Positions 27,828 through 36,031 of a stretch of DNA of 64,000 nucleotides are shown here, piece after piece. This DNA is from Anabaena subtropica FACHB-260 (GTDB taxonomy: Bacteria; Cyanobacteriota; Cyanobacteriia; Cyanobacteriales; Nostocaceae): contig NZ_JACJRF010000028.1 in the NCBI RefSeq assembly GCF_014697105.1, positions 1 through 64,000 on the forward strand, in the 5' to 3' direction. Numbering within the stretch: position 1 is the first letter of the stretch; each line of letters opens with the position of its first letter. The position numbers and the translations under genes were made by a program. A model generated the notes under the pieces. That model saw only the letters and a program-made list of their open reading frames with translations. It ran no database searches and had not been told where the DNA came from.

Positions 27828-28297
27828 TATATTTTTTAACTTAGTCCGCGATCGCCTATTTACTATGGTGGCGTTGCCAGCTTGGACTATTCTTTTGCAG
27901 GCAAAAAGTTATCGTTAATATCTATCGCCAGTGGAGCATATCATGTTGTAGATTCTAGCTGTCATCTACCAAATGATGCAAAAATTTATGCCCTCAAGAG
28001 GGATTTTGGTCAAAGATTTCCTCAAAATTAAAGCAATCCTCAGTCCAAGATACAGATGGGGCTTTATACGACCAAATCCGAGCTTTACCAGAAGAACAAC
28101 AATTACGATCCTCACTTTGTAACGCCATATTGCATAAATAGACAGGGGATACCAAAAAGCTCTACAATCTGATTGATTGTGGTAAATTTACCTATTGCTC
28201 AATCAACCCAAGCATAGTAAAGATTTTCTAGCAATTTTGCTAGGTTGGAAAATCACGCTATTAATATAAGTAAGTCTTAGTTAGAGAGTGACGACCA
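27828..28297. other. Intergenic region with a possible gene remnant
   Basis: A start-less open frame (stop at about 28138) encodes a protein-like string containing DTDGALYDQIRALPEEQQLR, which could be a decayed gene end. A perfect dyad CTAGCAATTTTGCTAG lies at 28228-28243, 54 bases before the small protein start. No intact gene is visible otherwise. Confidence 0.35.
28228..28243. promoter_or_regulatory. Perfect 16-bp palindrome upstream of small membrane protein
   Basis: CTAGCAATTTTGCTAG is self-complementary with no mismatch, 54 bases before the ATG of the 40-residue protein. It may be an operator or a leader hairpin. Confidence 0.4.
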
Positions 28298-28420
28298 ATG
28301 GACGTAAAACTGATTTTAGTTGGTTTAACTGTAATATTTACTATTTCGTGCCTATTTTTTGGGACGAAAAATGGGTTTTATGATACGGATAACTATCATG
28401 GCAATGGCTCTGCCCATTGA
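28298..28420 (+). CDS. Small single-pass membrane protein, 40 residues
   Basis: The frame reads MDVKLILVGLTVIFTISCLF, then FGTKNGFYDTDNYHGNGSAH and a TGA stop. It has one hydrophobic helix (about 4-22) and a polar, Gly/His/Asp-rich C-terminus. Codon use matches neighbours, and the AGAGAG stretch about 10 bases upstream could serve as ribosome binding site. I believe similar short proteins occur in other filamentous cyanobacteria, but no function is known to me. Alternative: a chance frame; the clean membrane helix plus polar tail makes this less likely. Confidence 0.6.
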   Translation: MDVKLILVGLTVIFTISCLFFGTKNGFYDTDNYHGNGSAH

Positions 28421-28526
28421 AAGAGGTCTGGTTGCTAGCAGTAGGCAGTCAGAGCTTCGGTCTACCACAAATGCAAGAGGCAAATTCTCTTAGTCCCCAG
28501 TTTAATGGATTGTTGTCACCCAACTT

Positions 28527-28550
28527 TTACGAACCGGTGCGGGTTCGTAA
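28527..28550. promoter_or_regulatory. Strong hairpin upstream of the MBL-fold gene
   Basis: TTACGAACC (28527-28535) and GGTTCGTAA (28542-28550) form a perfect 9-bp stem with a 6-base loop GGTGCG, 143 bases before the ATG at 28693. It has no following T-tract, so a leader structure, operator or dispersed hairpin is more likely than a terminator. Confidence 0.5.
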
Positions 28551-28692
28551 GAGGTGTCCTCCCCAATCAAAAATCTATATTCTTCAGGTTTAGGGGCGCA
28601 CTACCAAAATTACCCCCTGACGACAAAACCAAAATCCTTGTGAATCTTGGTTTTTCGGATAAGTCTATGATGCGGTTGGAGGGGAGCAAAGC

Positions 28693-30360
28693 ATGAGGGA
28701 TAATTTGTCAGCATATTCCAGTATTGATACGGGGGAAGCAGCCACTGAACTAGAATGTTTTCCCTACAGTGTCCAGCACCATGATGAAGGTGTGTGTTTA
28801 CTAGTAAGGATGGGGCCGCACCGCATCCTGTTGGATTGTGGTTTAGAAGATATTTCATCCTTGCAGAAGGGTTTAACTCAATTACCAAAGCCCAGCACTT
28901 CACCTTTACCAGCCGATTTAGTCTTAGTTACTCATGCTCATCCCGATCATGCAAGAGGGTTACTGGCACTACATCAAGCTTTTCCTAATTTACCTATCTA
29001 TGGCAGTGAAGTAACCAGTAAGTTGCTGCCTTTAAATTGGTTAGACCGCAACCCTGAAGAAATTCCCCAGTTTTGCCACGCCTTACCATTGCGATCGCCT
29101 GTAGAACTACAAGATGGGTTGGTTGCAGAAATATTTCCCGCCGGACACTTACCAGGAGCAGTGGCAATTCTGCTGACTTACACTACAGAGCAGCGTTCTT
29201 ACAAGTTACTCTACACAGGGGATTTTTTCCTATCTAACTCACGGTTAGTAGAAGGTTTGCGATTAGAAGAATTGCGCGGTACAGATTTAAATGTGTTGAT
29301 TATAGAAGGGACTTATGGCACATCCCGACACCCCCACCGCCGCAACCAAGAAAACCAACTAGCCGAGAGAATTAATCGTGCAATAAGCGATCGCTGTTCT
29401 GTCCTTCTCCCTACTCCGGCTTTAGGCTTAGGACAAGAATTGCTGATGCTGTTGCGTTCTCATCACCATTTCACAGGTAGGGATTTGGATATTTGGGTTG
29501 ATGGCGCTGTTGCTGTTGGCTGTGATGCTTACTTGGAACTTTTACCGCACCTCCCCGCATCAGTACAAAACTTCGCCCGCCATCAACCTTTATTTTGGGA
29601 TGAGCGCGTCCGTCCCCGTGTGCGGCGCTTGCAGCCAGAAAATCGTAGTAGTGTGGGTAAATCTCCCTGTATTGTCCTCACCGATTCCACAGCTGATTTA
29701 GAGCAGTACTGTCAATCAGAAACCGGGCCTTGGCTGATCTTATTGCCAGAAAAAATTGATATAAAAGTTAATAAAAAATACTCAGCCCCCACCACAGTAG
29801 AAAGTTATCTGCTGGCTCAACACAGCGATGGGCCTGGAACTACCCAGTTAATTCATAATTTACGCCCCCAGCACGTCGTTTTTGTTCACGGTTCCCCTGC
29901 ATACCTAGCAGATTTAACCTGCTTAGAAGAGTTGCAAAACCGTTATCACATCCATTCACCGGCGGCTGAAACTTTAGTAGAACTGCTAATAGGCGAGACT
30001 TTTTTACAACCAGCGCCCCCAGAAACAAATTATGAAGGCGAACTAACAGAGTTAGGGACGGTTGTCACAATTACTATCCCCGAAGCTATCACTGGTGATT
30101 CTCGGTGGAGAGAATTTGCTGACACTGGTTTAATTGAAGCTCGTTGGCAGGGAGAAGAACTGGTATTGAGGGGATTAACCCAAAGAGAACTGCTAAATCA
30201 AAATAGCGATCGCAACATACCTCCCGACCTTAATTGCTGCGGTACTTGTCGCCATCAACGCGGACAGCGCTGCTGGAATCCTGCTTCGCCGCTATATAAC
30301 TTTAGAGTCACGTTAGAAGGCCACTGTCCTGCTTTTGAGCGCCTATCGAATGGTGAATAG
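28693..30360 (+). CDS. MBL-fold (beta-CASP-like) metallo-hydrolase with C-terminal Cys cluster
   Basis: The 555-residue metallo-beta-lactamase-fold protein has HAHPDH at 81-86, a second zinc site around PAGHLPGAV, and YTGDF. The following segments (VLIIEGTYGTSRHPHRRNQENQLAERI; VLLPTPALGLGQELL; VVFVHGSP) resemble the beta-CASP nucleases of the RNase J/CPSF group. An RNA- or DNA-processing role is inferred. The C-terminus (Cys515, 516, 519, 527 and 545) forms a C-x2-C-R-H...C...C cluster that may bind metal. ATG at 28693 has an excellent ribosome binding site, GGAGGGGAG, 6 bases upstream. Confidence 0.85.
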   Translation: MRDNLSAYSSIDTGEAATELECFPYSVQHHDEGVCLLVRMGPHRILLDCGLEDISSLQKGLTQLPKPSTSPLPADLVLVTHAHPDHARGLLALHQAFPNLPIYGSEVTSKLLPLNWLDRNPEEIPQFCHALPLRSPVELQDGLVAEIFPAGHLPGAVAILLTYTTEQRSYKLLYTGDFFLSNSRLVEGLRLEELRGTDLNVLIIEGTYGTSRHPHRRNQENQLAERINRAISDRCSVLLPTPALGLGQELLMLLRSHHHFTGRDLDIWVDGAVAVGCDAYLELLPHLPASVQNFARHQPLFWDERVRPRVRRLQPENRSSVGKSPCIVLTDSTADLEQYCQSETGPWLILLPEKIDIKVNKKYSAPTTVESYLLAQHSDGPGTTQLIHNLRPQHVVFVHGSPAYLADLTCLEELQNRYHIHSPAAETLVELLIGETFLQPAPPETNYEGELTELGTVVTITIPEAITGDSRWREFADTGLIEARWQGEELVLRGLTQRELLNQNSDRNIPPDLNCCGTCRHQRGQRCWNPASPLYNFRVTLEGHCPAFERLSNGE

Positions 30361-30546
30361 AGGGAGGGGCAGAGAACAGGAGATATAGAGTATCTATAAA
30401 ATAACGAATCCTGAGCAGGATGTATTACTCAGGATTCAGGATGTGGTTAGCAGGGAGTGGGGAGTTGCGATTAGGCTGGTGTAGGAAAGCAAAAGGGAAA
30501 TATTGTTGTAAATTTCTCCCCCTTGCTCCCCTGCTCCCTGCCTTAA
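30361..30546. repeat. G-rich dispersed repeats in convergent gap
   Basis: The gap contains AGGGAGGGGCAGAGAACAGG near 30360 and the complementary type CTCCCCCTTGCTCCCCTGCTC near 30518. It belongs to the GGGGAGCA repeat family seen elsewhere in the window. No gene. Confidence 0.55.
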
Positions 30547-30858
30547 TTATTCAGGATTGGAATCTGGGTAATGGTTACGAATACGCTCGGCTTCTGGACA
30601 ATCTTCAGTCATCAGGGGTTCTATATTACTGCGTGAGACTGAGGCTAGTTTTTGAGTGACAGCGCCGATACTTTCGAGACGAACCATCTCTTCCCAAGAG
30701 CAAACTTCGTCTTCTTCGTCTGTTTCATAGCGTAGGGTCACTAAGTCTCCCTCTATATCAATGATGCGGGCGCGTTCTATCCAGCGTTGCTGGTCCCGCA
30801 AGAATACACATACCTCGCGCCCATCGCAACACAATTGATAAATCTTGCGGTGTAGCAT
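30547..30858 (-). CDS. Conserved cyanobacterial hypothetical protein (probably DUF6679)
   Basis: The 103-residue soluble acidic protein reads MLHRKIYQLCCDGREVCVFL, continues with RIIDIEGDLVTLRYETDEED, and has Trp/Met-rich CSWEEMVRLESIGAVTQKLA. I recognise it as a protein widespread in cyanobacteria; the DUF assignment is from memory. The first 60 residues look like a small beta-barrel fold (alternating hydrophobic strands). No function is known to me. Single gene. Confidence 0.75.
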   Translation of the reverse strand: MLHRKIYQLCCDGREVCVFLRDQQRWIERARIIDIEGDLVTLRYETDEEDEVCSWEEMVRLESIGAVTQKLASVSRSNIEPLMTEDCPEAERIRNHYPDSNPE

Positions 30859-31394
30859 GTACTGCTTCTGCCTTTTTAAACAACGTAGTTAAACCTTGAA
30901 AAATCTGGGTTTTATCCCAATTAAACAACACCCTAAAGATGTGAGGAACTTGGTTCAGAATCAGTGTGTCTTTTGACCATACCCAAGAACTAACTTATTG
31001 TCAGTCTTAGGGGAATTTTTGGTCATAAACTGGTAGTTACTGATCAAAATTTTACCTCTTTCAGGGTGATTCAGCGAATGTTTGCTTCATAGAAGTCAAA
31101 CAATTCCGGTGTTGTTTTCACCAAGCGAATAGTTTCTGATAAGTCCTGCTTACCATTATGTAATAATAAATACTCCAAAACAAGCGATGATTGCGGTTGT
31201 TTAATTTGCCTACTTGTAATCATTGGCATTGCTGAGAAGCCTGGGGATTCGGCTTGACGTTTACCCCTACGTGTTTGATCTTAACTCATTCTCAGGCTGA
31301 CCTTCATGTTTTTCAACAACAATGGCACAAAGTTATGAGTTGAAGATTTTTGCTTGATGCCGTAATATCCTCTGCGCGCAAGAATTTGGTAGTC
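30859..31394. other. Intergenic region
   Basis: No gene is supported on either strand. The only notable structure is a weak hairpin GAAGCC...GGCTTG near 31232-31253. The region contains the upstream sequences of the DUF6679-like gene and the downstream end of the 71-residue protein gene. Confidence 0.4.
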
Positions 31395-31610
31395 TTAGCA
31401 AGATTTAAACTTTGAAAGAGATTCTATCAGGAGTTGCGAAGACGCTTCTCGTTTAATTTTTCCTGTACTAACGGCATCATATAAAGATGCTAGAGATGGC
31501 AAATCTTCCTGCTGATAGCACCTAGTAACCAGCACTTGATGGAGTAGACCTTCAGATTCAACACTAAGATAACCAGTTTGAAAAGCAGATTCAACAAGTG
31601 CGCGAATCAT
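31395..31610 (-). CDS. Small conserved hypothetical protein
   Basis: The 71-residue, largely helical protein reads MIRALVESAFQTGYLSVESE, followed by GLLHQVLVTRCYQQEDLPSL and ASLYDAVSTGKIKREASSQL. There is no membrane segment or known motif. Pattern and codon use look genuine, and homologues in other Nostoc are likely but unverified. No strong Shine-Dalgarno sequence is present. A CRP-like dyad lies about 108 bases upstream (31718-31733). Confidence 0.6.
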   Translation of the reverse strand: MIRALVESAFQTGYLSVESEGLLHQVLVTRCYQQEDLPSLASLYDAVSTGKIKREASSQLLIESLSKFKSC

Positions 31611-31913
31611 CTTGTTTTAGGTAGAGTAAGCAGTTTGTCATCTCCAGTTTGGAATAATTTACACTTTACCTAATTGATATAAAACAGCCAATACTAGTGA
31701 TACTGGCTGGTATTTTAAGTGATATAGATCACACTAATGATAAAAACACAGTTTATGTAACAATCATGGCTAAACTCCTAATAATTATATAGATTGGGTA
31801 ACAGCAATTTAATGTTACCAAAATAAAATTTTATTCATGTATTTTTACGCAAGTTTTAAAGAAAAATAAGATACTACATAACATTTAATATTTTATGACT
31901 TCCCTCTGATTCC
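31611..31913. other. Intergenic region with CRP-like site
   Basis: No gene. It contains GTGA-N6-TCAC at 31719-31732, listed separately, and a nearby imperfect hairpin (CAGCCA...TGGCTG, about 31685-31710). The rest is very AT-rich. Confidence 0.45.
31718..31733. promoter_or_regulatory. Candidate CRP-family (cAMP receptor) binding site
   Basis: AGTGATATAGATCACA contains GTGA-N6-TCAC, the core of the CRP/SYCRP1 consensus TGTGAN6TCACA, with the outer T replaced by A on one side. It is 108 bases upstream of the minus-strand 71-residue protein gene, a plausible activator position. cAMP-CRP regulation exists in Anabaena (AnCrpA), but this site is only a sequence match. Confidence 0.4.
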
Positions 31914-32705
31914 TTATCTCCCAAAAAACTGGCGGAAATCTTCATCCTTGTTGCTCAATTGCACCCAATCTAGATTTAAAGACCGAAATTTTTGTACTAA
32001 GCGATCGCAAGCAGGGCGTTCAGTTGCATAATGTCCAGCGTCGATTAAAATCAAACCGTGATCGCGGCTTTCTTGAAACTGATGGAACTTGCAGTCAGAA
32101 GTCAGATAAGCTTCAGCACCAGTTTTGGCTACCGCCGAAATAAAACTTGCCCCCGAACCACCCAACACAGCCACCCGTGAAATTATCTGTTGTAAATCAG
32201 CAGTGGGGGAAAAAATTAAATCGGGAGGAGCCAGACTGGTTTTAATTACTGTCAGTAGGTCTTGTAAAGTTAAAAATGGCTCTAGTAAACCGACACGCCC
32301 ATAACCTATTCCGTCTTGAGTATGGACTATGGGAGCAACATCTTTGAGTCCTAAAATTTGCGCCAAAACGTCAGCTGTTCCATCCTCTACTTGGTCGAAG
32401 TTGGTGTGAGCGCTGTAGACACCGATATTGTGGGTAAATGCTAACCGTGCCATTTCTGCGATCGCTTCACCACGACGTAGAGACTTGGGAGGGCTGAAAA
32501 TCAGGGGATGATGGGCGAAAATTAGATTGGCTTGGAGAGCGATCGCCTCTTCCATTACCGCTAAAGTTGGTGTTAGACAGATCAGAACTTTAGCCTCGTC
32601 GTGCAACACCCCCGGTTCAATTTGCCAACCGCAATTATCCCAACTTTCGCACCAAGCAGGATTCGCCCAAGATTCAAACCAAGTAATTAAATCAGCAATC
32701 TTCAT
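31914..32705 (-). CDS. Nif3-like dinuclear metal center protein
   Basis: The 263-residue protein is of the NIF3/YbgI (DUF34) family. It begins MKIADLITWFESWANPAWCE and carries metal ligands in FAHHPLIF, YSAHTNFD and ILIDAGHYATE. Members bind two metals in a hexameric toroid; proposed roles include GTP cyclohydrolase-related and metal-chaperone functions, none settled. The longest frame starts at 32801, but ATG at 32705 matches the family. Its A is shared with the TGA stop of the upstream gene (TGATG), indicating translational coupling. Confidence 0.9.
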   Translation of the reverse strand: MKIADLITWFESWANPAWCESWDNCGWQIEPGVLHDEAKVLICLTPTLAVMEEAIALQANLIFAHHPLIFSPPKSLRRGEAIAEMARLAFTHNIGVYSAHTNFDQVEDGTADVLAQILGLKDVAPIVHTQDGIGYGRVGLLEPFLTLQDLLTVIKTSLAPPDLIFSPTADLQQIISRVAVLGGSGASFISAVAKTGAEAYLTSDCKFHQFQESRDHGLILIDAGHYATERPACDRLVQKFRSLNLDWVQLSNKDEDFRQFFGR

Positions 32706-33454
32706 CAGTGTCTCTGTGGTTGAATATTTAATTTTAATGCTAATTGCTGGCGCATTTCCTGAAAAGGTTGATTCCATATAGGAGTAGCATTCCAACTCCA
32801 TGCTGGTACTGGAATCAGTTTTTCTTGGGCAAGATGAGTGAATAATAAGTATTCATCTTCTGGTTCACGGGAGAAAGTAAAAGGATTGCGAAAGCCTGTT
32901 GCACACAACTTATAAGATTGGGAACTACCTTGATGAATACGTTGCCGCAATTCTTCACTTTTATCTAACAAATAATCAAGAAAAATTAGACTAAAAGGCT
33001 CTATTTTTACACGATTGCTTGGGTCTTTTTGTACCCACCTTGCCCACTCAAACCCATAAATAAAATCATGGACATAGCGAAATTTTATTTCGCTTTGACC
33101 GCCAAATAAATCTGTTAAAAACACCATTCTGTGTCCAAAATTTTCTAAAAAAGCAATAGCACCATCTTTTCTTTGTAAAGCCTGTTTCAACATACTGCTA
33201 ACCATAAAATCAAAATCCCAGAAAATATTTTCTGGGAAGTTTTGCAACTGAGCGCAGATGATAAGTTTCAATGTATCAATTATGGCAGTAATTAATTCAA
33301 TATCTGTAGTTTCTTTCGTAATTAGATGCCCTAATTCCACAAAGCTAGTCATGATTGTTTTTTGGGGATTGAGAGTTAATAACTTCACTGAATTATGGGT
33401 TAGTATTTCATCAAGTAGTTGGAAATTATTAATCGGTGCTATGTGTTGCTTCAT
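32705..33454 (-). CDS. Hypothetical protein translationally coupled to the Nif3-like gene
   Basis: The 249-residue soluble protein has no motif I recognise. Central features are IFWDFDFMVSSMLKQALQRK, FRYVHDFIYGFEWARWVQKD and, near the end, DEYLLFTHLAQEKLIPVPAW. Aromatic residues are unusually frequent. There is no signal peptide or membrane segment. The stop codon overlaps the Nif3-like start by one base, so the two proteins may act together. Start ATG at 33454; the AT-rich upstream has no strong Shine-Dalgarno sequence. Confidence 0.7.
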   Translation of the reverse strand: MKQHIAPINNFQLLDEILTHNSVKLLTLNPQKTIMTSFVELGHLITKETTDIELITAIIDTLKLIICAQLQNFPENIFWDFDFMVSSMLKQALQRKDGAIAFLENFGHRMVFLTDLFGGQSEIKFRYVHDFIYGFEWARWVQKDPSNRVKIEPFSLIFLDYLLDKSEELRQRIHQGSSQSYKLCATGFRNPFTFSREPEDEYLLFTHLAQEKLIPVPAWSWNATPIWNQPFQEMRQQLALKLNIQPQRH

Positions 33455-33574
33455 CCTATTAAATTAGCCTAAGTGACTATAAATAAATATAATTTTATAT
33501 CCGCAATTATATGTTTTTTTAAAAAATATTAAATAAATTTAATTTTTCTATTGACAATTTAATATAATTCACAA

Positions 33575-33608
33575 GATACCCGACTCCTTTGAGAAACCGG
33601 GTATTTTA
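33575..33608. repeat. Dispersed hairpin ATACCCG...CGGGTAT
   Basis: ATACCCG and CGGGTAT arms enclose ACTCCTTTGAGAAAC, followed on the plus strand by TTTTATC. It looks like a terminator in the plus direction, but the genes on both sides are on the minus strand. A dispersed intergenic hairpin is therefore more likely than a working terminator. Confidence 0.5.
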
Positions 33609-33630
33609 TCTTGCCCATAAATCATGGTTA

Positions 33631-34044
33631 CTATTGTGAAATATGCACAACTAATTCTCTGACATGACTGCGTTGACGATGTTCCCAAACATATATTCCC
33701 TGCCAAGTCCCCAACACCAAATGACCGCGATTTATCGGGATATTTTCAGAAGTGTGAGTTAAAGCTGTGCGAATATGTGCTGGCATATCATCAGCACCTT
33801 CAGCATCATGAATATATTGCCCTGATTCTGGCACAAGTTTTGCCATATAGTTAGCTAAATCTACAAGTACATCAGGGTCAGCATTTTCTTGAATTACTAA
33901 ACTAGCAGAAGTGTGGCGTAAAAATAAAGTACAAAGACCAGTTTCTACACCTGATTCTGCGACTATGGATTCAATTTTAGCGGTAATATTGTGAAATGAT
34001 TTACCGTTAGTAGAAACTCTGAGTAATTTTTGGTAGTGTGCCAT
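33631..34044 (-). CDS. yjbQ: YjbQ/UPF0047 family protein
   Basis: The 137-residue protein matches the YjbQ family end to end: LFLRHTSASLVIQENADPDV, HDAEGADDMPAHIRTALTHTS, LVLGTWQGIYVWEHRQRSH. Family members have weak thiamine phosphate synthase activity in E. coli; the physiological role is uncertain. The conserved His residues (RHTSAS; HDAEGADDMPAH; EHR) form the presumed metal site. The start lies inside a short upstream minus-strand frame (34007-34153). Confidence 0.92.
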   Translation of the reverse strand: MAHYQKLLRVSTNGKSFHNITAKIESIVAESGVETGLCTLFLRHTSASLVIQENADPDVLVDLANYMAKLVPESGQYIHDAEGADDMPAHIRTALTHTSENIPINRGHLVLGTWQGIYVWEHRQRSHVRELVVHISQ

Positions 34045-34153
34045 ACTGTGGGTTATTTTTGATATGAATAAATTTTATTTGTCTTTCTAATTCTTTACGT
34101 ATATCTTCGATAGCTAATGCTAAAGTTTTCGTGTCTATTTCTAAAAATGCCAT
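34007..34153 (-). CDS. Possible small ORF overlapping the yjbQ start
   Basis: A 48-codon frame starts MAFLEIDTKTLALAIEDIRK, then ELERQIKF, and ends ...LPKITQSFY, overlapping yjbQ by 38 bases in another frame. The first 28 residues look like a charged helix. It is the only sizeable frame in the gap before the glycosyltransferase-like gene. It could be a remnant or a chance frame; no ribosome binding site is clear. Confidence 0.25.
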   Translation of the reverse strand: MAFLEIDTKTLALAIEDIRKELERQIKFIHIKNNPQYGTLPKITQSFY

Positions 34154-34179
34154 ATTCAACTGATATTTTGGCGGCTCAT

Positions 34180-35262
34180 TTATTGAGACTGTAAATAATT
34201 GATAATAGCTTGTGCGATCGCCACATTTCCATCCTTAGCAATTGGTTGAGTTTGTTTTGGTGGTTGTGGTACTTGATGGAGAAAATCCCAATTTCCTTGG
34301 AAGAATTGCTTTGGTGTCAAAATTTGATGGGAATTGTAATTAGTTATACCTTCTAATAACAAAGCAGCTTCTGCAAAATCATCGCGGGGAATAGTTACTA
34401 GGGGTGCATCTAGTAGAGTCGCTTCTGCAAATGTGCTAAAACCAGGCTTAGAAACAATTCGTCCACAGATAGGCATAAAATCCACAGGACGATATTTGCG
34501 ATCGCTAATTTTGATTAAATTAGATAAATCAGGGGCAGAATTATCAAAAACGATAAATTGCCAATCGGGAAAATTCTTAAGGTTGTCGTAAGGAATTTGT
34601 TGTAAACCTAGACCACCGAAGGTTAATAAAATAGTTTTATCTTTAGGTGCAGTGATACCCCAAGTAGAACGGATTTCCTCAGCAGAGTAACGAGGAGAGC
34701 CACCAGTTAAACCCACATCAGTAATATTAGGGAAAGCTTGTAAAGGTTCGTGGAAGGGTAAACGAAACAGGCGATCGCACTGAGAATAACACTCACTAAT
34801 CCAATCAGCAATAGCTACAAATTCCCCTCCCCAACTACGGTAGATAAAATCCCAGCCGAAATTACTCATCATCCAGCAAGGAATACCTGCGGCTTTCGCA
34901 AATAAAGGCGCAAGAAAAGGAATATCAGCCAATATAAGATGCACTCGATTTTGGCGGATGAAATTGACTTCCGAAGCAATCAAAGAATTTTGCTGTTTCT
35001 TAATCTCCAACAACTTCCCTAAAGTCGCATCTTTATCCATATTCAAGCTATCTGACTGCACCACACCCAAGTCAAAAGCGCGCTGACGATGGATAAAATC
35101 ACCTTCTACGTAGCACTCCAGCAACCACCGGGGTGCGGTAGTCACCATAATTAAGAGAATTTCTGGACACAACTTTTGAATTGTCGCCGCCACTGAGGCT
35201 GTACGTGTAGCATGACCGAAGCCGTGGTTTGTAATGGCGATGTATAGAATGGGGCGTTTCAT
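34180..35262 (-). CDS. Glycosyltransferase-like protein (GT-B fold, MurG-like)
   Basis: The 360-residue protein has a GT-B pattern. N-terminal ILYIAITNHGFGHATRTASV is a glycine-rich acceptor-side loop. A middle TILLTFGGLG opens the second Rossmann half. The C-terminal GRIVSKPGFSTFAEATLLDAPLVTIPR is the nucleotide-sugar binding motif of MurG/UGT-type enzymes. The donor and acceptor sugars are unknown. It is probably cytosolic and membrane-associated. ATG at 35262. Spacing to yjbQ is short, but the intervening small frame weakens an operon reading. Confidence 0.8.
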   Translation of the reverse strand: MKRPILYIAITNHGFGHATRTASVAATIQKLCPEILLIMVTTAPRWLLECYVEGDFIHRQRAFDLGVVQSDSLNMDKDATLGKLLEIKKQQNSLIASEVNFIRQNRVHLILADIPFLAPLFAKAAGIPCWMMSNFGWDFIYRSWGGEFVAIADWISECYSQCDRLFRLPFHEPLQAFPNITDVGLTGGSPRYSAEEIRSTWGITAPKDKTILLTFGGLGLQQIPYDNLKNFPDWQFIVFDNSAPDLSNLIKISDRKYRPVDFMPICGRIVSKPGFSTFAEATLLDAPLVTIPRDDFAEAALLLEGITNYNSHQILTPKQFFQGNWDFLHQVPQPPKQTQPIAKDGNVAIAQAIINYLQSQ

Positions 35263-35573
35263 AAAATTATAGTTGGTAGCATTGCATATAGAAAAAATGG
35301 TTTGCTTCCGGCTTACCAGGTGTTGATCTGACCAATGCTCAAGGCTTAAATAGAATTAAATTTATACAGTACAACTAAAAATTAGACAATTACTTATAAA
35401 GTTTGGCATAAGTAAGAAACAGAGTTAAGAAAAATTTTATTACTCTGCTAGAAAGCTTGACTTATAAGGATTATATAAGCCAATTTGTCGTAACTTCCTT
35501 GCTCGGTTGTGGCTCAATCTGGTTACTGAGAGTATATTTTCTCCAAATCGTTTCAAGGTTATCCATAGAGCAA

Positions 35574-35921
35574 TTATTGTCCATTTTTAAATTTGTTTTG
35601 TAAGGCTTCAATCCGAGCAAGGATCTCAGTAAACTCCTGACCAAATGCAGTTAAGTGATACTCAACGCGGGGAGGAATTTCTGAATAAGTTAATTTCTCT
35701 ACAATTCCGAATTGAACTAGTCTCGTCAAACATTCATTTAGTACTTTTGTTGTCAACCCCTTCTTGGTTTTTATCAACGCACTAGGACGATTTATTCCGC
35801 AACGAATTTGTGCGAGAAGATGAATTGTCCATTTACATCCAAGACAATCCTCAAACATCGCGCTCAAGCCAAATGGGGAGTTGGAAGAAATTTTTGAGTC
35901 TTCTTTAGCTGATGATTTCAT
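35574..35921 (-). CDS. HxlR-family winged-helix regulator
   Basis: The 115-residue DNA-binding protein has the HxlR pattern: a Cys near the N-terminus (DCLGCKWTIHLLAQI), then RPSALIKTKKGLTTKVLNECLTRL and VEYHLTAFGQEF. HxlR proteins such as YodB and HypR sense disulfide or electrophile stress through that N-terminal Cys. It diverges from an AhpD-like gene across a 110-bp region with two direct repeats, so it likely controls it. ATG at 35921. Confidence 0.9.
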   Translation of the reverse strand: MKSSAKEDSKISSNSPFGLSAMFEDCLGCKWTIHLLAQIRCGINRPSALIKTKKGLTTKVLNECLTRLVQFGIVEKLTYSEIPPRVEYHLTAFGQEFTEILARIEALQNKFKNGQ

Positions 35922-36031
35922 ATTTGTAACTAAAAAGTACCTACCGTACTAAAAAGTATCCGCTTGAAGTTTAGCTAGAAGTTTTTTATTTTGGCTGATG
36001 AAGTGCAAGCAATAAGGAGAAGTGTTGAACA
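35922..36031. promoter_or_regulatory. Candidate HxlR operator: two direct repeats
   Basis: ACTAAAAAGTA occurs at 35929-35939 and 35948-35958, 19 bases start to start (about two helical turns). The second copy sits within TACTAAAAAGTA, a TACT/AGTA dyad that resembles HxlR/YodB-type operators. It lies next to the regulator start and 74 bases before the AhpD-like gene. Confidence 0.6.

Noticed and set aside
28527-28550. Hairpin with GGGTTCG considered as a tRNA T-arm
   Set aside because: No acceptor or anticodon stem around it; no tRNA fold is possible.
28505-28696. 63-codon frame upstream of the MBL gene
   Set aside because: It covers the hairpin and ribosome binding site region, overlaps the MBL start, and has no family pattern.
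33575-33608. Terminator reading of the ATACCCG hairpin
   Set aside because: T-tract is on the plus strand, but both neighbouring genes are minus-strand, so no plus transcript is known to end there.
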